64,000 nt of DNA from Lachnospira rogosae (lineage in GTDB: Bacteria; Bacillota; Clostridia; Lachnospirales; Lachnospiraceae), in the NCBI RefSeq assembly GCF_040096455.1, contig NZ_JBBMER010000008.1, positions 49,680 to 113,679 of the forward strand, in the 5' to 3' direction. Shown here one piece after another: positions 9,944 through 18,514 of this stretch (within the stretch, counting starts at the first letter, position 1; every line of letters begins with the position of its first letter). Below the pieces are notes generated by a model that was not told where the DNA came from, searched no databases, and saw only the letters and a list, made by a program, of their open reading frames with translations. The position numbers and the translations under genes were made by a program.

Positions 9944-11123
9944 ATTTGCCCTTAAATTTATATAATGGCAGTATTATTTTAAATTGTGCCCCTCCATACT
10001 TGTCACTATTGCCTGCCCTTATATTTCCGTGGTGTGCTTCTATTATAAGTTTCGACAGGTTAAGTCCTATTCCTGCGTGGAATTCGTCCTGACTTTTCCT
10101 GCTCATAAATCTGTCAAATATTCCTGCTATATCACAATCCTGTATTCCATCTCCATTATCAGATATAGTTATCATACATACCTCTGAATTACTGCTTATA
10201 TCTATATAGACCATACCATCCTTCTTCTGGTTAATATGTTCATAACAGTTACTTATAACATTAATCAACGCCTCTAAAAGCCAGCCCTCATCTGCATACA
10301 TCTTTCTATGTCTGTCTTCATTGCCATAATTAACCGACACTTTCTGCTTATCATCAACCGAACACTCCACACTCTCCTCAACTATATAATCAATAACTAT
10401 CTCATCTGATGAAAGTGTGATTTTTCCTGACTCTATACGGCTTATGTCTAGTAATTTCTTAATAAACATCTTAATTTTAAATGTATTCTTCGTACAATCT
10501 GTTATCAGTCTGCATATATCTTCATTAATTCCACATAATTCCTGTATCATCTCAAGCTTCATAGTAATTACAGACAGTGGTGTCTTAATCTGGTGTGCTA
10601 TATTTTCAACGAACTCCTGCATTTTCTTATATTGTATTTTGTTATATTCGTGTTCTTTATTAAGCTCCTCCTTCAAAGAAACATTTTTTCCTGCAATAAC
10701 CTTAATCTGTCCCATATAATCTTTCTTGCCAATCTTATAACAGCTGATAAGACCGTATATAAGAATTACAGCAAGTATTAAAGCTATTACAATATAACTT
10801 ACAAGCTCTCCATTTATCCTTAATAAATATGTGTAGCCTTTAGCTGAATATCCTGCCTCAAGCATTGCATCAGAGCCTGCCTGTAACGTATACTTATTAA
10901 TATTAAGATACATCAGGTTATTAACAAGCTGTACTGCCGAATTCTCATCTGACAAATAAAGAGCTCCAACAAGAGCCCTTTGTTTAATATTATAATATAC
11001 AATTAACGACACTATTATAATCACACTTACAGCCATTACTCCTAACACGAAAAATGTCTGTTTTATTCTATAATTTCTTACGTTTTTCTTAACATCTTCT
11101 TCTGTAATTCTAACTATTCCCAT
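9939..11123 (-). CDS. Sensor histidine kinase
   Basis: Membrane kinase of 394 residues. The first membrane helix is at about 22-45 and the second at about 107-130, with a 60-residue extracellular loop between. The H-box is IAHQIKTPLS (His near 177), the N-box NVISNCYEH, and the G boxes DNGDGIQD and GIGLNLSK. It autophosphorylates and passes phosphate to the regulator encoded 16 bp upstream. The short sensor loop and adjacent FtsX-type ABC exporter suggest that it senses an antimicrobial compound at the membrane. Confidence 0.92.
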   Translation of the reverse strand: MGIVRITEEDVKKNVRNYRIKQTFFVLGVMAVSVIIIVSLIVYYNIKQRALVGALYLSDENSAVQLVNNLMYLNINKYTLQAGSDAMLEAGYSAKGYTYLLRINGELVSYIVIALILAVILIYGLISCYKIGKKDYMGQIKVIAGKNVSLKEELNKEHEYNKIQYKKMQEFVENIAHQIKTPLSVITMKLEMIQELCGINEDICRLITDCTKNTFKIKMFIKKLLDISRIESGKITLSSDEIVIDYIVEESVECSVDDKQKVSVNYGNEDRHRKMYADEGWLLEALINVISNCYEHINQKKDGMVYIDISSNSEVCMITISDNGDGIQDCDIAGIFDRFMSRKSQDEFHAGIGLNLSKLIIEAHHGNIRAGNSDKYGGAQFKIILPLYKFKGKL

Positions 11124-11139
11124 AGCTTTCCCCCTCTTT

Positions 11140-11811
11140 TTATATTATCCAGCGGTATCCTACATTTCTTATTGTTTCAATATATGGAATATGCTCATCT
11201 GAGAATGTTCCAAGCTTTGCTTTTAATCTGCTCATTGTAACTGTCAGTGTGTTATATTCCACATAATTGCCGTGCATATCCCACAGTCTGTCAAAGAACA
11301 CATCACGCCTTACAACCCTGCCTTTATTCTCAATCAATATCTTTATAATATCCCATTCATTTGATGATAGCTTAAGCTCTTTGCCGTCACGATAAAGCTT
11401 ATACTGGTCAAAATGCACTGACAGGCTTCCTTTATTATAGACATCACCTGAATTCATATCTCTTCTTCGCAGATTGGCACTTATTCTTGATAACAGCACC
11501 GCATTATGAAATGGTTTCGTCACATAGTCATCTCCGCCCATATCAAGCCCTTTTATAATAGATTCCTCATCATCGCACGAGGTAATAAATATAATCGGTG
11601 CGTCGCTGTTATGTCTTATTCTTTCACAAATGTCAAACCCATCACCATCAGGAAGCTTCACATCAAGCAGATACATATCATATATATCCGTATGCTCATC
11701 AAATTCTTTAACACTTCCTGCCGTTATAACGTCATAATTCTTTAAGATAAGCAGTTCCTTTAATGTCTCCCTTAATTCCCTGTCATCTTCCACAATCATT
11801 ATCCTGTACAC
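11140..11811 (-). CDS. OmpR/VanR-type response regulator
   Basis: Receiver domain at residues 1-115 (acidic pair in IVEDD, phospho-acceptor Asp in YLLDVKLPDGDG, Lys in DDYVTKPF), then an OmpR-type winged helix ending in the IETIRNVGYRW motif. I place the start at the GTG at 11811 because GAGGTGGGG precedes it and the protein then begins directly with the receiver; an ATG reading from 11895 adds 28 unlike residues. First gene of the operon with the kinase. The 11-bp direct repeat upstream suggests autoregulation and control of the ABC operon. Confidence 0.92.
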   Translation of the reverse strand: MYRIMIVEDDRELRETLKELLILKNYDVITAGSVKEFDEHTDIYDMYLLDVKLPDGDGFDICERIRHNSDAPIIFITSCDDEESIIKGLDMGGDDYVTKPFHNAVLLSRISANLRRRDMNSGDVYNKGSLSVHFDQYKLYRDGKELKLSSNEWDIIKILIENKGRVVRRDVFFDRLWDMHGNYVEYNTLTVTMSRLKAKLGTFSDEHIPYIETIRNVGYRWII

Positions 11812-11872
11812 TAACCCCACCTCTTTTACTCTCACTAATTCTCTTAACATTGTAATAATTGTAATATGATTA

Positions 11873-11905
11873 ATATTAACATATATAGCTTGCAATCAGC
11901 TTACA
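11873..11905 (-). promoter_or_regulatory. Response-regulator operon promoter with same phased repeat
   Basis: Minus-strand TGTAAG (11905-11900) and TGCAAG (11894-11889) are 11 bp apart, then TAATAT at 11878-11873, 10 bp beyond the repeat. This is the geometry of the ABC operon promoter at 9911-9943. The repeat overlaps the stop of the fic gene. Confidence 0.55.
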
Positions 11906-13010
11906 AAATGTTCTTTAATATTGTATCTGCATTACTTATTGTGTAATCTGTCAATCTATATGCCATAATTCTTACCCCTGTAATAACAGGAACTACAAAT
12001 CCATTAGAATATAATTTCGCACATCTGTTAATAACGGTCTTATTAGTAACTTTCAATGCTCCTGCCACATCAACAGGCTTAAATTCATACATTTTATTCT
12101 CTATTAAATATGCTAATAATTCTTTATCCTTCTTATTAAGATAAGATAAATTAACTTGTTCACTCTGCTTATTGGTTTCCATTGATAACTCGCAGACCTT
12201 ATTAGAATATAATTCCATCATTCTCAAAAAATACGTTATCCATATCTCTGGATGAGGTGGATTTTCGCGCCCCATATAGTACAATGCTGGCAGACCCATT
12301 TGTAATGAACTATAGTATTCATCTGAGTCATATGCAAAATATTCCTCTAATGAGCCTATACCCTGAAATCCATAACCATAATAATCTAATATATATCCTG
12401 AAAGCAGTCTCGCTGTTCTTCCATTACCATCTTCAAATGCGTGTATTGTAATTATCTGATAATGAACAATTGCCGCTATAATAAGTGGATGGTCATCAGT
12501 TGTATTAACATACTCAACAAGTTCATCTAATAATTCAGGTATCTCATTATACTCTGGTGGTATATATTCTGCTTCCTGTGTCTCAGAATCATACACAGCA
12601 AATAAATATCCCGGCGGCATTGCACCCCTTAAACCTATTTTTTCTTTAGATGCCCCTTTTTCTACAATTGACTGGACCTTTAATATAAGTTCCTTTGTAA
12701 ATGGTGCTTTCTTAGCTATCTGCTCCTCAAGATAATTCAGTGCCATATAATAATTACGAACTTCCTGCTCTGGCTTTAAAAAATGCTTATGCTCATCTTT
12801 ATCTATAACATCGCTTACCTGCTTTTCCGTCAACGGATTTCCCTCTATTTTATTAGAAGCATACGAACTCTTTTTCTTAGAATTCTTACGAAGTTTATTT
12901 CTCGTAATAGCTGGTAATTTTATATTATTAAGCGTAAATTTATTCTGTTCAATATTAGTTATCATTCGTACAATATCGTTATTTAAAACAGCCTTTATCA
13001 CTAATAACAT
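11901..13010 (-). CDS. Fic family protein with N-terminal inhibitory motif and C-terminal winged helix
   Basis: Fic enzymes attach AMP or related groups to target hydroxyls. The core motif is HAFEDGNGRTAR near residue 205 (family HxFx(D/E)GNGRxxR). SNKIEGN near residue 50 matches the (S/T)xxxE(G/N) autoinhibitory motif, placed N-terminally as in class II Fic proteins. The C-terminal 90 residues look like a winged-helix domain (PVDVAGALKVTNKTVINRC), so it may also bind DNA. The start is uncertain: AAGGAG sits directly before ATGATG, so 13010 is my choice, with 13058 or a GTG at 13001 possible. Phased repeats lie directly upstream. Confidence 0.88.
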   Translation of the reverse strand: MLLVIKAVLNNDIVRMITNIEQNKFTLNNIKLPAITRNKLRKNSKKKSSYASNKIEGNPLTEKQVSDVIDKDEHKHFLKPEQEVRNYYMALNYLEEQIAKKAPFTKELILKVQSIVEKGASKEKIGLRGAMPPGYLFAVYDSETQEAEYIPPEYNEIPELLDELVEYVNTTDDHPLIIAAIVHYQIITIHAFEDGNGRTARLLSGYILDYYGYGFQGIGSLEEYFAYDSDEYYSSLQMGLPALYYMGRENPPHPEIWITYFLRMMELYSNKVCELSMETNKQSEQVNLSYLNKKDKELLAYLIENKMYEFKPVDVAGALKVTNKTVINRCAKLYSNGFVVPVITGVRIMAYRLTDYTISNADTILKNIL

Positions 13011-13074
13011 CATCTCCTTACATATATCCTCATAAATATATAATACAATCCCCCTCATATTTTTTCCACTAAAA

Positions 13075-13158
13075 TTACACTATTATTACACTATTTTTCA
13101 CTAAAATTACACTATTCCCCTCTAAAATTACATTATCCCCACAATACATCTACACTAT
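13075..13158. repeat. Five phased TTACACTAT repeats upstream of fic
   Basis: TTACACTAT at 13075, 13086 and 13107, TTACATTAT at 13128 and CTACACTAT at 13150. Start-to-start spacings are 11, 21, 21 and 22 bp, all close to whole helical turns, so the copies lie on one face of the DNA. Three share the longer core CTAAAATTACACTATT. The array sits immediately before the fic start. Confidence 0.7.
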
Positions 13159-13173
13159 CCCAAAAATTGAGCA

Positions 13174-13217
13174 TAAAAAAATCACGGGGATATTTTCTAA
13201 GAGAAATATCCCCGTGA
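13174..13217 (-). terminator. Intrinsic terminator of the AEC transporter gene
   Basis: Perfect 14-bp stem (TCACGGGGATATTT with its complement at 13204-13217) followed on the minus strand by a run of T residues. Confidence 0.88.
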
Positions 13218-13251
13218 CCACTACACATCACCTAAATATCGCCAACGCACA

Positions 13252-13392
13252 GTTGTGCGAGGCTGTTATATTACAAGCTGGGTGCTTTTGCAGCCGTCGG
13301 CACTTAGCGGCTGTCCTTTAGCCGCTTACGTGTCCGCTACGGCTACAAGCAGCGAGAGCGTGCCCAGCGGTAATATAACACCCTCGCACAAC
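13252..13392. repeat. 141-bp GC-rich long hairpin (ERIC/MITE-like or 3' UTR RNA)
   Basis: Outer arms at 13252-13274 and 13370-13392 are 23-bp inverted repeats with one mismatch, starting GTTGTGCGAGG. Inside are GCTGGG/CCCAGC, AGCCGT/ACGGCT and a perfect AGCGGCT/AGCCGCT tip around loop GTCCTTT, so the whole segment folds as one interrupted hairpin. It is far richer in GC than its surroundings. It lies between the AEC stop and the terminator and so would be transcribed in that 3' UTR. Confidence 0.75.
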
Positions 13393-13414
13393 GTCCGTCT
13401 GGTCTTATATTTAC

Positions 13415-14341
13415 CTACCTCCCCATAGTCCCCATCACCACCAGCGACATAATAGGAATCATAAGTATCGTAGATATCGGATTTAACGCCGCCGCTATAT
13501 CGGTAGATACACCCAGCCTCTCGCTATATATTATTGACACAGCCGCTGATGATGCGAACATTGCCGCCGCTAATATCTGTCTCATAACTAGCGGTGCCGG
13601 AAGTACGCAATATATAAGCACAGCTGCAATAATACCAATAACATAACGCATTGAAAGCAGTGTTATCACTTCTTTTGCAGACTCTCTGCTCATATGAAGT
13701 TCTAATGACACACCTATCATTATCATTGTAATAAATCCGTTTCCTTTTCCACAGAAATCTGCTGCCATCGTTATAAAATCCGGAAGCCTGCAATTAAGAA
13801 ATGACAGTATTGTCATAATCATATATGTATCAAATGGAACTGATGTTAACAATCCTTTTAAAATTGTTAATACATAATTATCATTTTTATCTTTACTGCC
13901 TCCATTAAGTCTCATTTTGCCTATTGCATAGGTTGTTCCCAATGTATAAAAAGAATCTCCGACATCAAACATACATAGATAAGGCACACCTGCTGGATAA
14001 AAGGTTGATAAGAATGGAATTGCAATACAGGCCATATTAAATCCCGAAGCATTAACTGAATATATTGCCTTTAATTCAGGACTTTTATCAGCCGAAACTA
14101 TCTGTCCTGATATCACCATAACCGTATTAACCAGAAATCCCAGCAGTATCGCTATTACATAGTATACATTTACTTCTGCCCCAGCGAAGCTGCTTATTAA
14201 AGAAGCTGGCAGAGTAATATAAAATATCAGGTTTGACAACACCTTTTTGTCTTCTTTATGAAACAGCCCTACTCTTTTTAAAATATACGACATCACCATA
14301 GTCAGCAGATACACAAGTGCAGTCATAACAACATTTACCAT
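13415..14341 (-). CDS. AEC family transporter (auxin efflux carrier type)
   Basis: 308-residue inner-membrane carrier with about ten helices, beginning VVMTALVYLLTMVMSYILKRVG and carrying an AEC-like LVVMG end. Family members export organic acids or amino acids. It follows the APH/aminotransferase genes on the same strand after a 115-bp gap that holds a decayed SDR end, so it may export or import a product of that module; this is inferred from context. Its 3' UTR contains the 141-bp hairpin and then an intrinsic terminator. Confidence 0.85.
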   Translation of the reverse strand: MVNVVMTALVYLLTMVMSYILKRVGLFHKEDKKVLSNLIFYITLPASLISSFAGAEVNVYYVIAILLGFLVNTVMVISGQIVSADKSPELKAIYSVNASGFNMACIAIPFLSTFYPAGVPYLCMFDVGDSFYTLGTTYAIGKMRLNGGSKDKNDNYVLTILKGLLTSVPFDTYMIMTILSFLNCRLPDFITMAADFCGKGNGFITMIMIGVSLELHMSRESAKEVITLLSMRYVIGIIAAVLIYCVLPAPLVMRQILAAAMFASSAAVSIIYSERLGVSTDIAAALNPISTILMIPIMSLVVMGTMGR

Positions 14342-14371
14342 ACTTCACCAGCTCCTACACAAATATATTAT

Positions 14372-14467
14372 TTACTCTGTACCCATAACCCCAGTCTCAG
14401 GAATTATGTTACCACCATCTATTATATTGGCTGTGCCTGTAACATACTCTGCATCATCACTTGCAAG
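14372..14467 (-). pseudogene. C-terminal remnant of a short-chain dehydrogenase
   Basis: Reading one frame away from the end of the upstream ORF gives LASDDAEYVTGTANIIDGG followed by about ten residues and a stop. LASDxAxYVTG and DGG are the conserved SDR C-terminal signature. The matching SDR N-terminus (TGAAGGIG) ends the preceding ORF, so roughly 190 residues of the enzyme have been lost. Confidence 0.8.
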
Positions 14468-15521
14468 ACTCTAAGAATTTTTTTGCAATTCCATAGCCTA
14501 TTCCGCCAGCCGCACCCGTAATAACAGCTACCCTGGTATTGGCTTTTAACCACTCCTTAGCCATATCAATAGTGACATCAAGATATTCATCATCTACAGT
14601 CTTGGCTGTGTCACTGTCACTATGAGTCGCAAGCCACGCAAGTCTTGTAATACGCCTTAATAATACGAACATCGGTATAAACTTCTTGTCTTCGTCTGAT
14701 AATTTTCTTACTTTCTCATAGCCTCTTACCCACGCTCCTTCAAGCTTTGTCAGATTTCTCGAATAAGTAACAAGTGCACAGCCCATATCATACATATAAA
14801 ATCCATAACCGCTGTCATCAAAATCTATTATCTGGTTGACACCATTATTATTAATCACATTATAAAAATGTAAATCTGCGTGGATAAGTCCGAATTTTTC
14901 ATTGCTTCTGCCATAATAATTAAGTTTGTCCTTCATTACAGATGTACATTTTTCAAGTATCCTGTACTGCTCTTTAGTTAAAGCCTTATAATCACGCCAC
15001 GAGCCCCATATTCCACCGTTATTGTCGCCAAAAAGATTGTTGATATCCCAGTAAAATCTCTTAATAACAACGCTCTTATCTCTGTTAATTGACTGCATAT
15101 GAAGCTTCGCTGTTATTTCTCCAAGGCTTTCAAGTCCTTTTATAAGTTCGTCATCTTTAAGCTCACCAAGTGGGCTTCCTTCAAGAAATGATATAACTGA
15201 AACATATACTTCTTCACCAGAAAATGTAGTCATTTTTTGAAGAAATCTGCCATCCCTGCCACGATATACGACTGGAAGTTCCACATCTGTATCACGGTGG
15301 ATTTCGTCCATCCATAATATTTCGCCTTCCAGTTCTTCTATATTGTGATACCCCGGTCTGTGTATGCGGAAAACTACAGGAAAAGCTTCTTTAAATGTAA
15401 TTTTGAATATAACATTTTCTGAATATTTCAATAACTTTACATCATAATCTTTATCAAAATCATACAGCAATAATAAATTATCTCTTACATCTTTTTCTAA
15501 TGCCTGTCGTGTATCATTCAT
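14457..15521 (-). CDS. APH-family kinase fused to a truncated SDR N-terminus
   Basis: Residues 1-325 form an aminoglycoside/choline-kinase-like fold: catalytic LIHADLHFYNVI and the DFDDSGYG metal site. Residues after about 330 abruptly become the Rossmann start of a short-chain dehydrogenase (VAVITGAAGGIGYGIAKKF), and the ORF ends six residues later. The SDR C-terminus follows out of frame at 14372-14467, so this is an internal deletion product. The kinase part looks intact. The ATG at 15521 is preferred because GAGGG lies five bases before it. Next to a class-III aminotransferase homologue, it may act as a hydroxylysine- or amino-alcohol-kinase-like enzyme. Confidence 0.8.
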   Translation of the reverse strand: MNDTRQALEKDVRDNLLLLYDFDKDYDVKLLKYSENVIFKITFKEAFPVVFRIHRPGYHNIEELEGEILWMDEIHRDTDVELPVVYRGRDGRFLQKMTTFSGEEVYVSVISFLEGSPLGELKDDELIKGLESLGEITAKLHMQSINRDKSVVIKRFYWDINNLFGDNNGGIWGSWRDYKALTKEQYRILEKCTSVMKDKLNYYGRSNEKFGLIHADLHFYNVINNNGVNQIIDFDDSGYGFYMYDMGCALVTYSRNLTKLEGAWVRGYEKVRKLSDEDKKFIPMFVLLRRITRLAWLATHSDSDTAKTVDDEYLDVTIDMAKEWLKANTRVAVITGAAGGIGYGIAKKFLESCK

Positions 15522-15623
15522 ATAGCCCTCTTTTCCGCACATACATAATTCACTTAGAACTTTCCTGAAAAATCACAATGAGTATCTTAAAATATCCTGC
15601 TTTAACTAATCTTTACTTCTAAC

Positions 15624-16883
15624 CTACTTTGAAAGTGCCTGTGCAAGACCCTTATCCATTTTTTCAAATAATTCGTCCATAAATGCATCATCACACAAAA
15701 GTCCTAACTTTAACTGCAATGTATTAGGGTGGAGTCTTGAATTGTGTGACCATACGCCATTATCAAATAATGGCTTACATACTGTCTTGCTTGCATCTTT
15801 ACAGTCAAAATTAATACCCATAATTACACCACGCTGTGTATAACCTGTAATAAATCCATCATATTTATCAATAAGTGCATTAACTCTTTCTGTAAGAAGC
15901 TTGGTATTCTTATTAATATTATCAACTGTTTCTTTTCTTGTTGATATTTCAAGAACCTTCATCGCAACAACACAGCCTAATTCTGAATTACCACAGGTAG
16001 AACCGTGCATTCTTCCTATATCAAACATCCAGCTTGCCGCTTTTTTGTTCATAACCGTTGCTGATATTGGATATATTCCACCTCCAAAGCCTTTAGCTGT
16101 TGTAATCATATCCGGAACGAAGCCCTCGTGTTCAAAGCACCACATTTTTCCGGTTCTCATAAGACCTGTCTGTGTTTCATCTGCTATATACAATGTTCCA
16201 TATTTCTCGCAAAGCTTCTTAACACCTGCAAGATAGCCCTTATCTGGAATTGGGAAGCCATAAGTTGCAAGAAGTGATTCTATAATTACACACGCTACAT
16301 CTTCTTTCTTAAGCTCTGCCTCCATTGCATCAAGATCATTAAGGGGAACTTGTACGAATTCTCCAGGTGCTCCCTGACAAAGAAATGGATCTTTAAATCT
16401 TGCATCTCCTGTCGATACTGAAAGACCTGTATGTCCATGATAACAGCCCTGAATTGATACAACTCTCTTTCTTTGTGTAGCATATCTTGCACTCTTTATT
16501 GCAAGGTCAACTGCTTCACCACCACAGGTTGAAAAGCATGCATAATCAAGTCCGTCAGGACAAAGGCTTGTCAACTGCTCCGCAAGCAGTGCCTTGGTTA
16601 TTCCTGTAAAATGATGATTACCTATATCCAGCTCTGTCATAGCATCTGTTAAAGCACCTATAATCTCTTTATTTCTATGTCCTAAGTTGTAGGTACCACC
16701 ATTAATATGTATATCTAAGAACTTTCTGCCATCCATATCCCAGAAATAATAGCCCTCTCTTTTGCCCATAACGATAGCCATATCCCTGTCAATCCATTCC
16801 TGTGTCTTTCCAACATTCCAATGTGCCAAACTTTTCTTTAATATATCTTCCTTAGTGATATCTGGATTATTAATATAACTCAT
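15624..16883 (-). CDS. Class-III PLP aminotransferase / phospho-lyase family
   Basis: 419-residue fold-type I PLP enzyme: DGRKFLDIHINGGTYNLGH at the N-terminus, CSTCGGEAVDLAIK for phosphate binding, ADETQTGLMRTG and the PLP lysine in TTAKGFGGG near residue 270. Next to an APH-type kinase it resembles the kinase plus phospho-lyase pairs that degrade hydroxylysine or ethanolamine-like compounds, in which the PLP enzyme eliminates phosphate. Ordinary transamination is equally possible from sequence. All neighbours are on the same strand. Confidence 0.85.
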   Translation of the reverse strand: MSYINNPDITKEDILKKSLAHWNVGKTQEWIDRDMAIVMGKREGYYFWDMDGRKFLDIHINGGTYNLGHRNKEIIGALTDAMTELDIGNHHFTGITKALLAEQLTSLCPDGLDYACFSTCGGEAVDLAIKSARYATQRKRVVSIQGCYHGHTGLSVSTGDARFKDPFLCQGAPGEFVQVPLNDLDAMEAELKKEDVACVIIESLLATYGFPIPDKGYLAGVKKLCEKYGTLYIADETQTGLMRTGKMWCFEHEGFVPDMITTAKGFGGGIYPISATVMNKKAASWMFDIGRMHGSTCGNSELGCVVAMKVLEISTRKETVDNINKNTKLLTERVNALIDKYDGFITGYTQRGVIMGINFDCKDASKTVCKPLFDNGVWSHNSRLHPNTLQLKLGLLCDDAFMDELFEKMDKGLAQALSK

Positions 16884-16927
16884 AGACTACCTCTTTTCTA
16901 TAACACTTATGTTACTGCTGCCATTAA

Positions 16928-17686
16928 CTATACTATCTTATACTGGCTGTTGGCCCTCTCAAACCTGCTCGGTGTAAGTGAAGTATTTTTCTTGAAATCC
17001 TTTATAAAATGTGCCTGGTCATAATATCCAAGCCTTTCGTATATCTCATAAGTAAGACTGTTCTGCAAATAATATATTGCCTTCTGTATTCTTATTATTT
17101 CCGCATATTTTTTCATAGAAACGCCAACAGCTTCCTTAAACACACGATCAAGATATCTCTGGTTGTAGCCTACCTCTTCGGCTATCTTTGCAATATTTAT
17201 ATTGCCCTTACCCTTATGAATAATGCCTGCTATGCTTGCAATAATATTTTTCTTATCTGCAAAATGCCTGTCATACCGGAAATTATCCATAAAAATATCC
17301 ACCATTTTTTCAAAATCATCTTCATTTTGAAGCATAGATGATATATTCTGTATATCATCTATATAAGCAAGGCATTTTCTGTCACATACTATGTCCGAAA
17401 TATACTCTTTCATAAAATCTGGAATTACACCTGGTTCAAATTTAACTGCAAAAGTTTTCTTGCTTCCACTTATATATGCAGGGCTGACCTTAGTATGTGT
17501 TCCGCACGCATATGGAACATATCTGCCCTTTTCATATATAAACTGTATGTCTATGCAGGCATCAGGAATTGCATATATATCTTTCCTGCAATTATCAACT
17601 TTATATATCTTATTAATATAACCATCTTGTATTATGGTCTCTGTATATTTAACACCTTCTGATATAAGATAAGTCTTAACCTGCAT
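16928..17686 (-). CDS. AraC family transcriptional regulator
   Basis: 252 residues. The N-terminal 140 form a ligand-sensing domain with no assigned family (CIDIQFIYEKGRYVPYACG). The C-terminal AraC double HTH carries IAEEVGYNQRYLDRVFKEAVG and YYDQAHFIKDFKKNTSLTPSRF. It lies 44 bp upstream of the aminotransferase gene and probably controls that gene and the kinase in response to their substrate. Confidence 0.9.
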   Translation of the reverse strand: MQVKTYLISEGVKYTETIIQDGYINKIYKVDNCRKDIYAIPDACIDIQFIYEKGRYVPYACGTHTKVSPAYISGSKKTFAVKFEPGVIPDFMKEYISDIVCDRKCLAYIDDIQNISSMLQNEDDFEKMVDIFMDNFRYDRHFADKKNIIASIAGIIHKGKGNINIAKIAEEVGYNQRYLDRVFKEAVGVSMKKYAEIIRIQKAIYYLQNSLTYEIYERLGYYDQAHFIKDFKKNTSLTPSRFERANSQYKIV

Positions 17687-17730
17687 AGTAACACCTTCTT
17701 TCTTATGTGCACTTAACTTCAGGCTTTTTA

Positions 17731-18402
17731 TTAAGCTTCCTGTGTGCTTCCTGTATTAGTGCATTTTATATTAAAATCTGGATATTTTATCTTTATATAA
17801 TCTTCAACAAGCTTTACAGCACCCTCAAATCCCACTCTTTCCGTATTTATAGTAAGATCATAGTTCACTGGGTTAGTCCAGTAGTTGCCTCCTGTATAAT
17901 GTTCATAATATTCTGCACGGTATTTATCTGTCTGTGTAATTGACCTTGCCGCTGTGGCTTCATTAACACCCATTCTGTTCATAATCTCTTTAAGTGTAAA
18001 TCTTCGTGGTGCTTCAATATAAAGGCTTATAACATTAGGTCTGTCCTTTAATATCCAGTCAGCACATTTTCCGACAATCACACAACTTTCTGTATCGGCA
18101 AGCTGTTCTATAATCTGTTTCTGGTACTCAAATAACTTCTCATCTGATACAAACTTCCTGTCCTCTACTTTAGGAGAACGCTGCATTGGAAGTCCTTTAA
18201 GAAATGCCGAAAATACATTCTGGCTTCTCAATTTCTCATTAACCTCTGCAAATACTTCCTCATCAAGTCCGCTCATCTGAGAGGCAAGCATAAGTATTCT
18301 GTTCTCATAACAATGTATTCCCAAATCATCTGCTATCTGCTTGGCAATTCTTTTTCCACAGCTGCCAAAGCCTCTTGCTACTGTAATAACCAAATTATCC
18401 AT
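17731..18402 (-). CDS. Cytidylate-kinase-like family protein
   Basis: 223-residue P-loop protein of the cytidylate_kin2 family. The N-terminal ITVARGFGSCGKRIAK is the nucleotide-binding loop, DRKFVSDEKLFEYQ follows, and VIVGKCADWIL and the DKYRAEYYEHYTG region are family hallmarks. The physiological substrate of this family is not established. It sits between the amino acid ABC transporter and the AraC gene. A fragment of a second family member occurs near 45.1 kb. Confidence 0.85.
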   Translation of the reverse strand: MDNLVITVARGFGSCGKRIAKQIADDLGIHCYENRILMLASQMSGLDEEVFAEVNEKLRSQNVFSAFLKGLPMQRSPKVEDRKFVSDEKLFEYQKQIIEQLADTESCVIVGKCADWILKDRPNVISLYIEAPRRFTLKEIMNRMGVNEATAARSITQTDKYRAEYYEHYTGGNYWTNPVNYDLTINTERVGFEGAVKLVEDYIKIKYPDFNIKCTNTGSTQEA

Positions 18403-18514
18403 AATAATCCTCTTTTCTGCACGCGTTTCCTGTGCAAGTCAAGTTAGTGCCTGCTCACTTTGTTACATATATTCCACTATTACTTATATTTCGCTGTTAC
18501 TTAAATTACCATTA

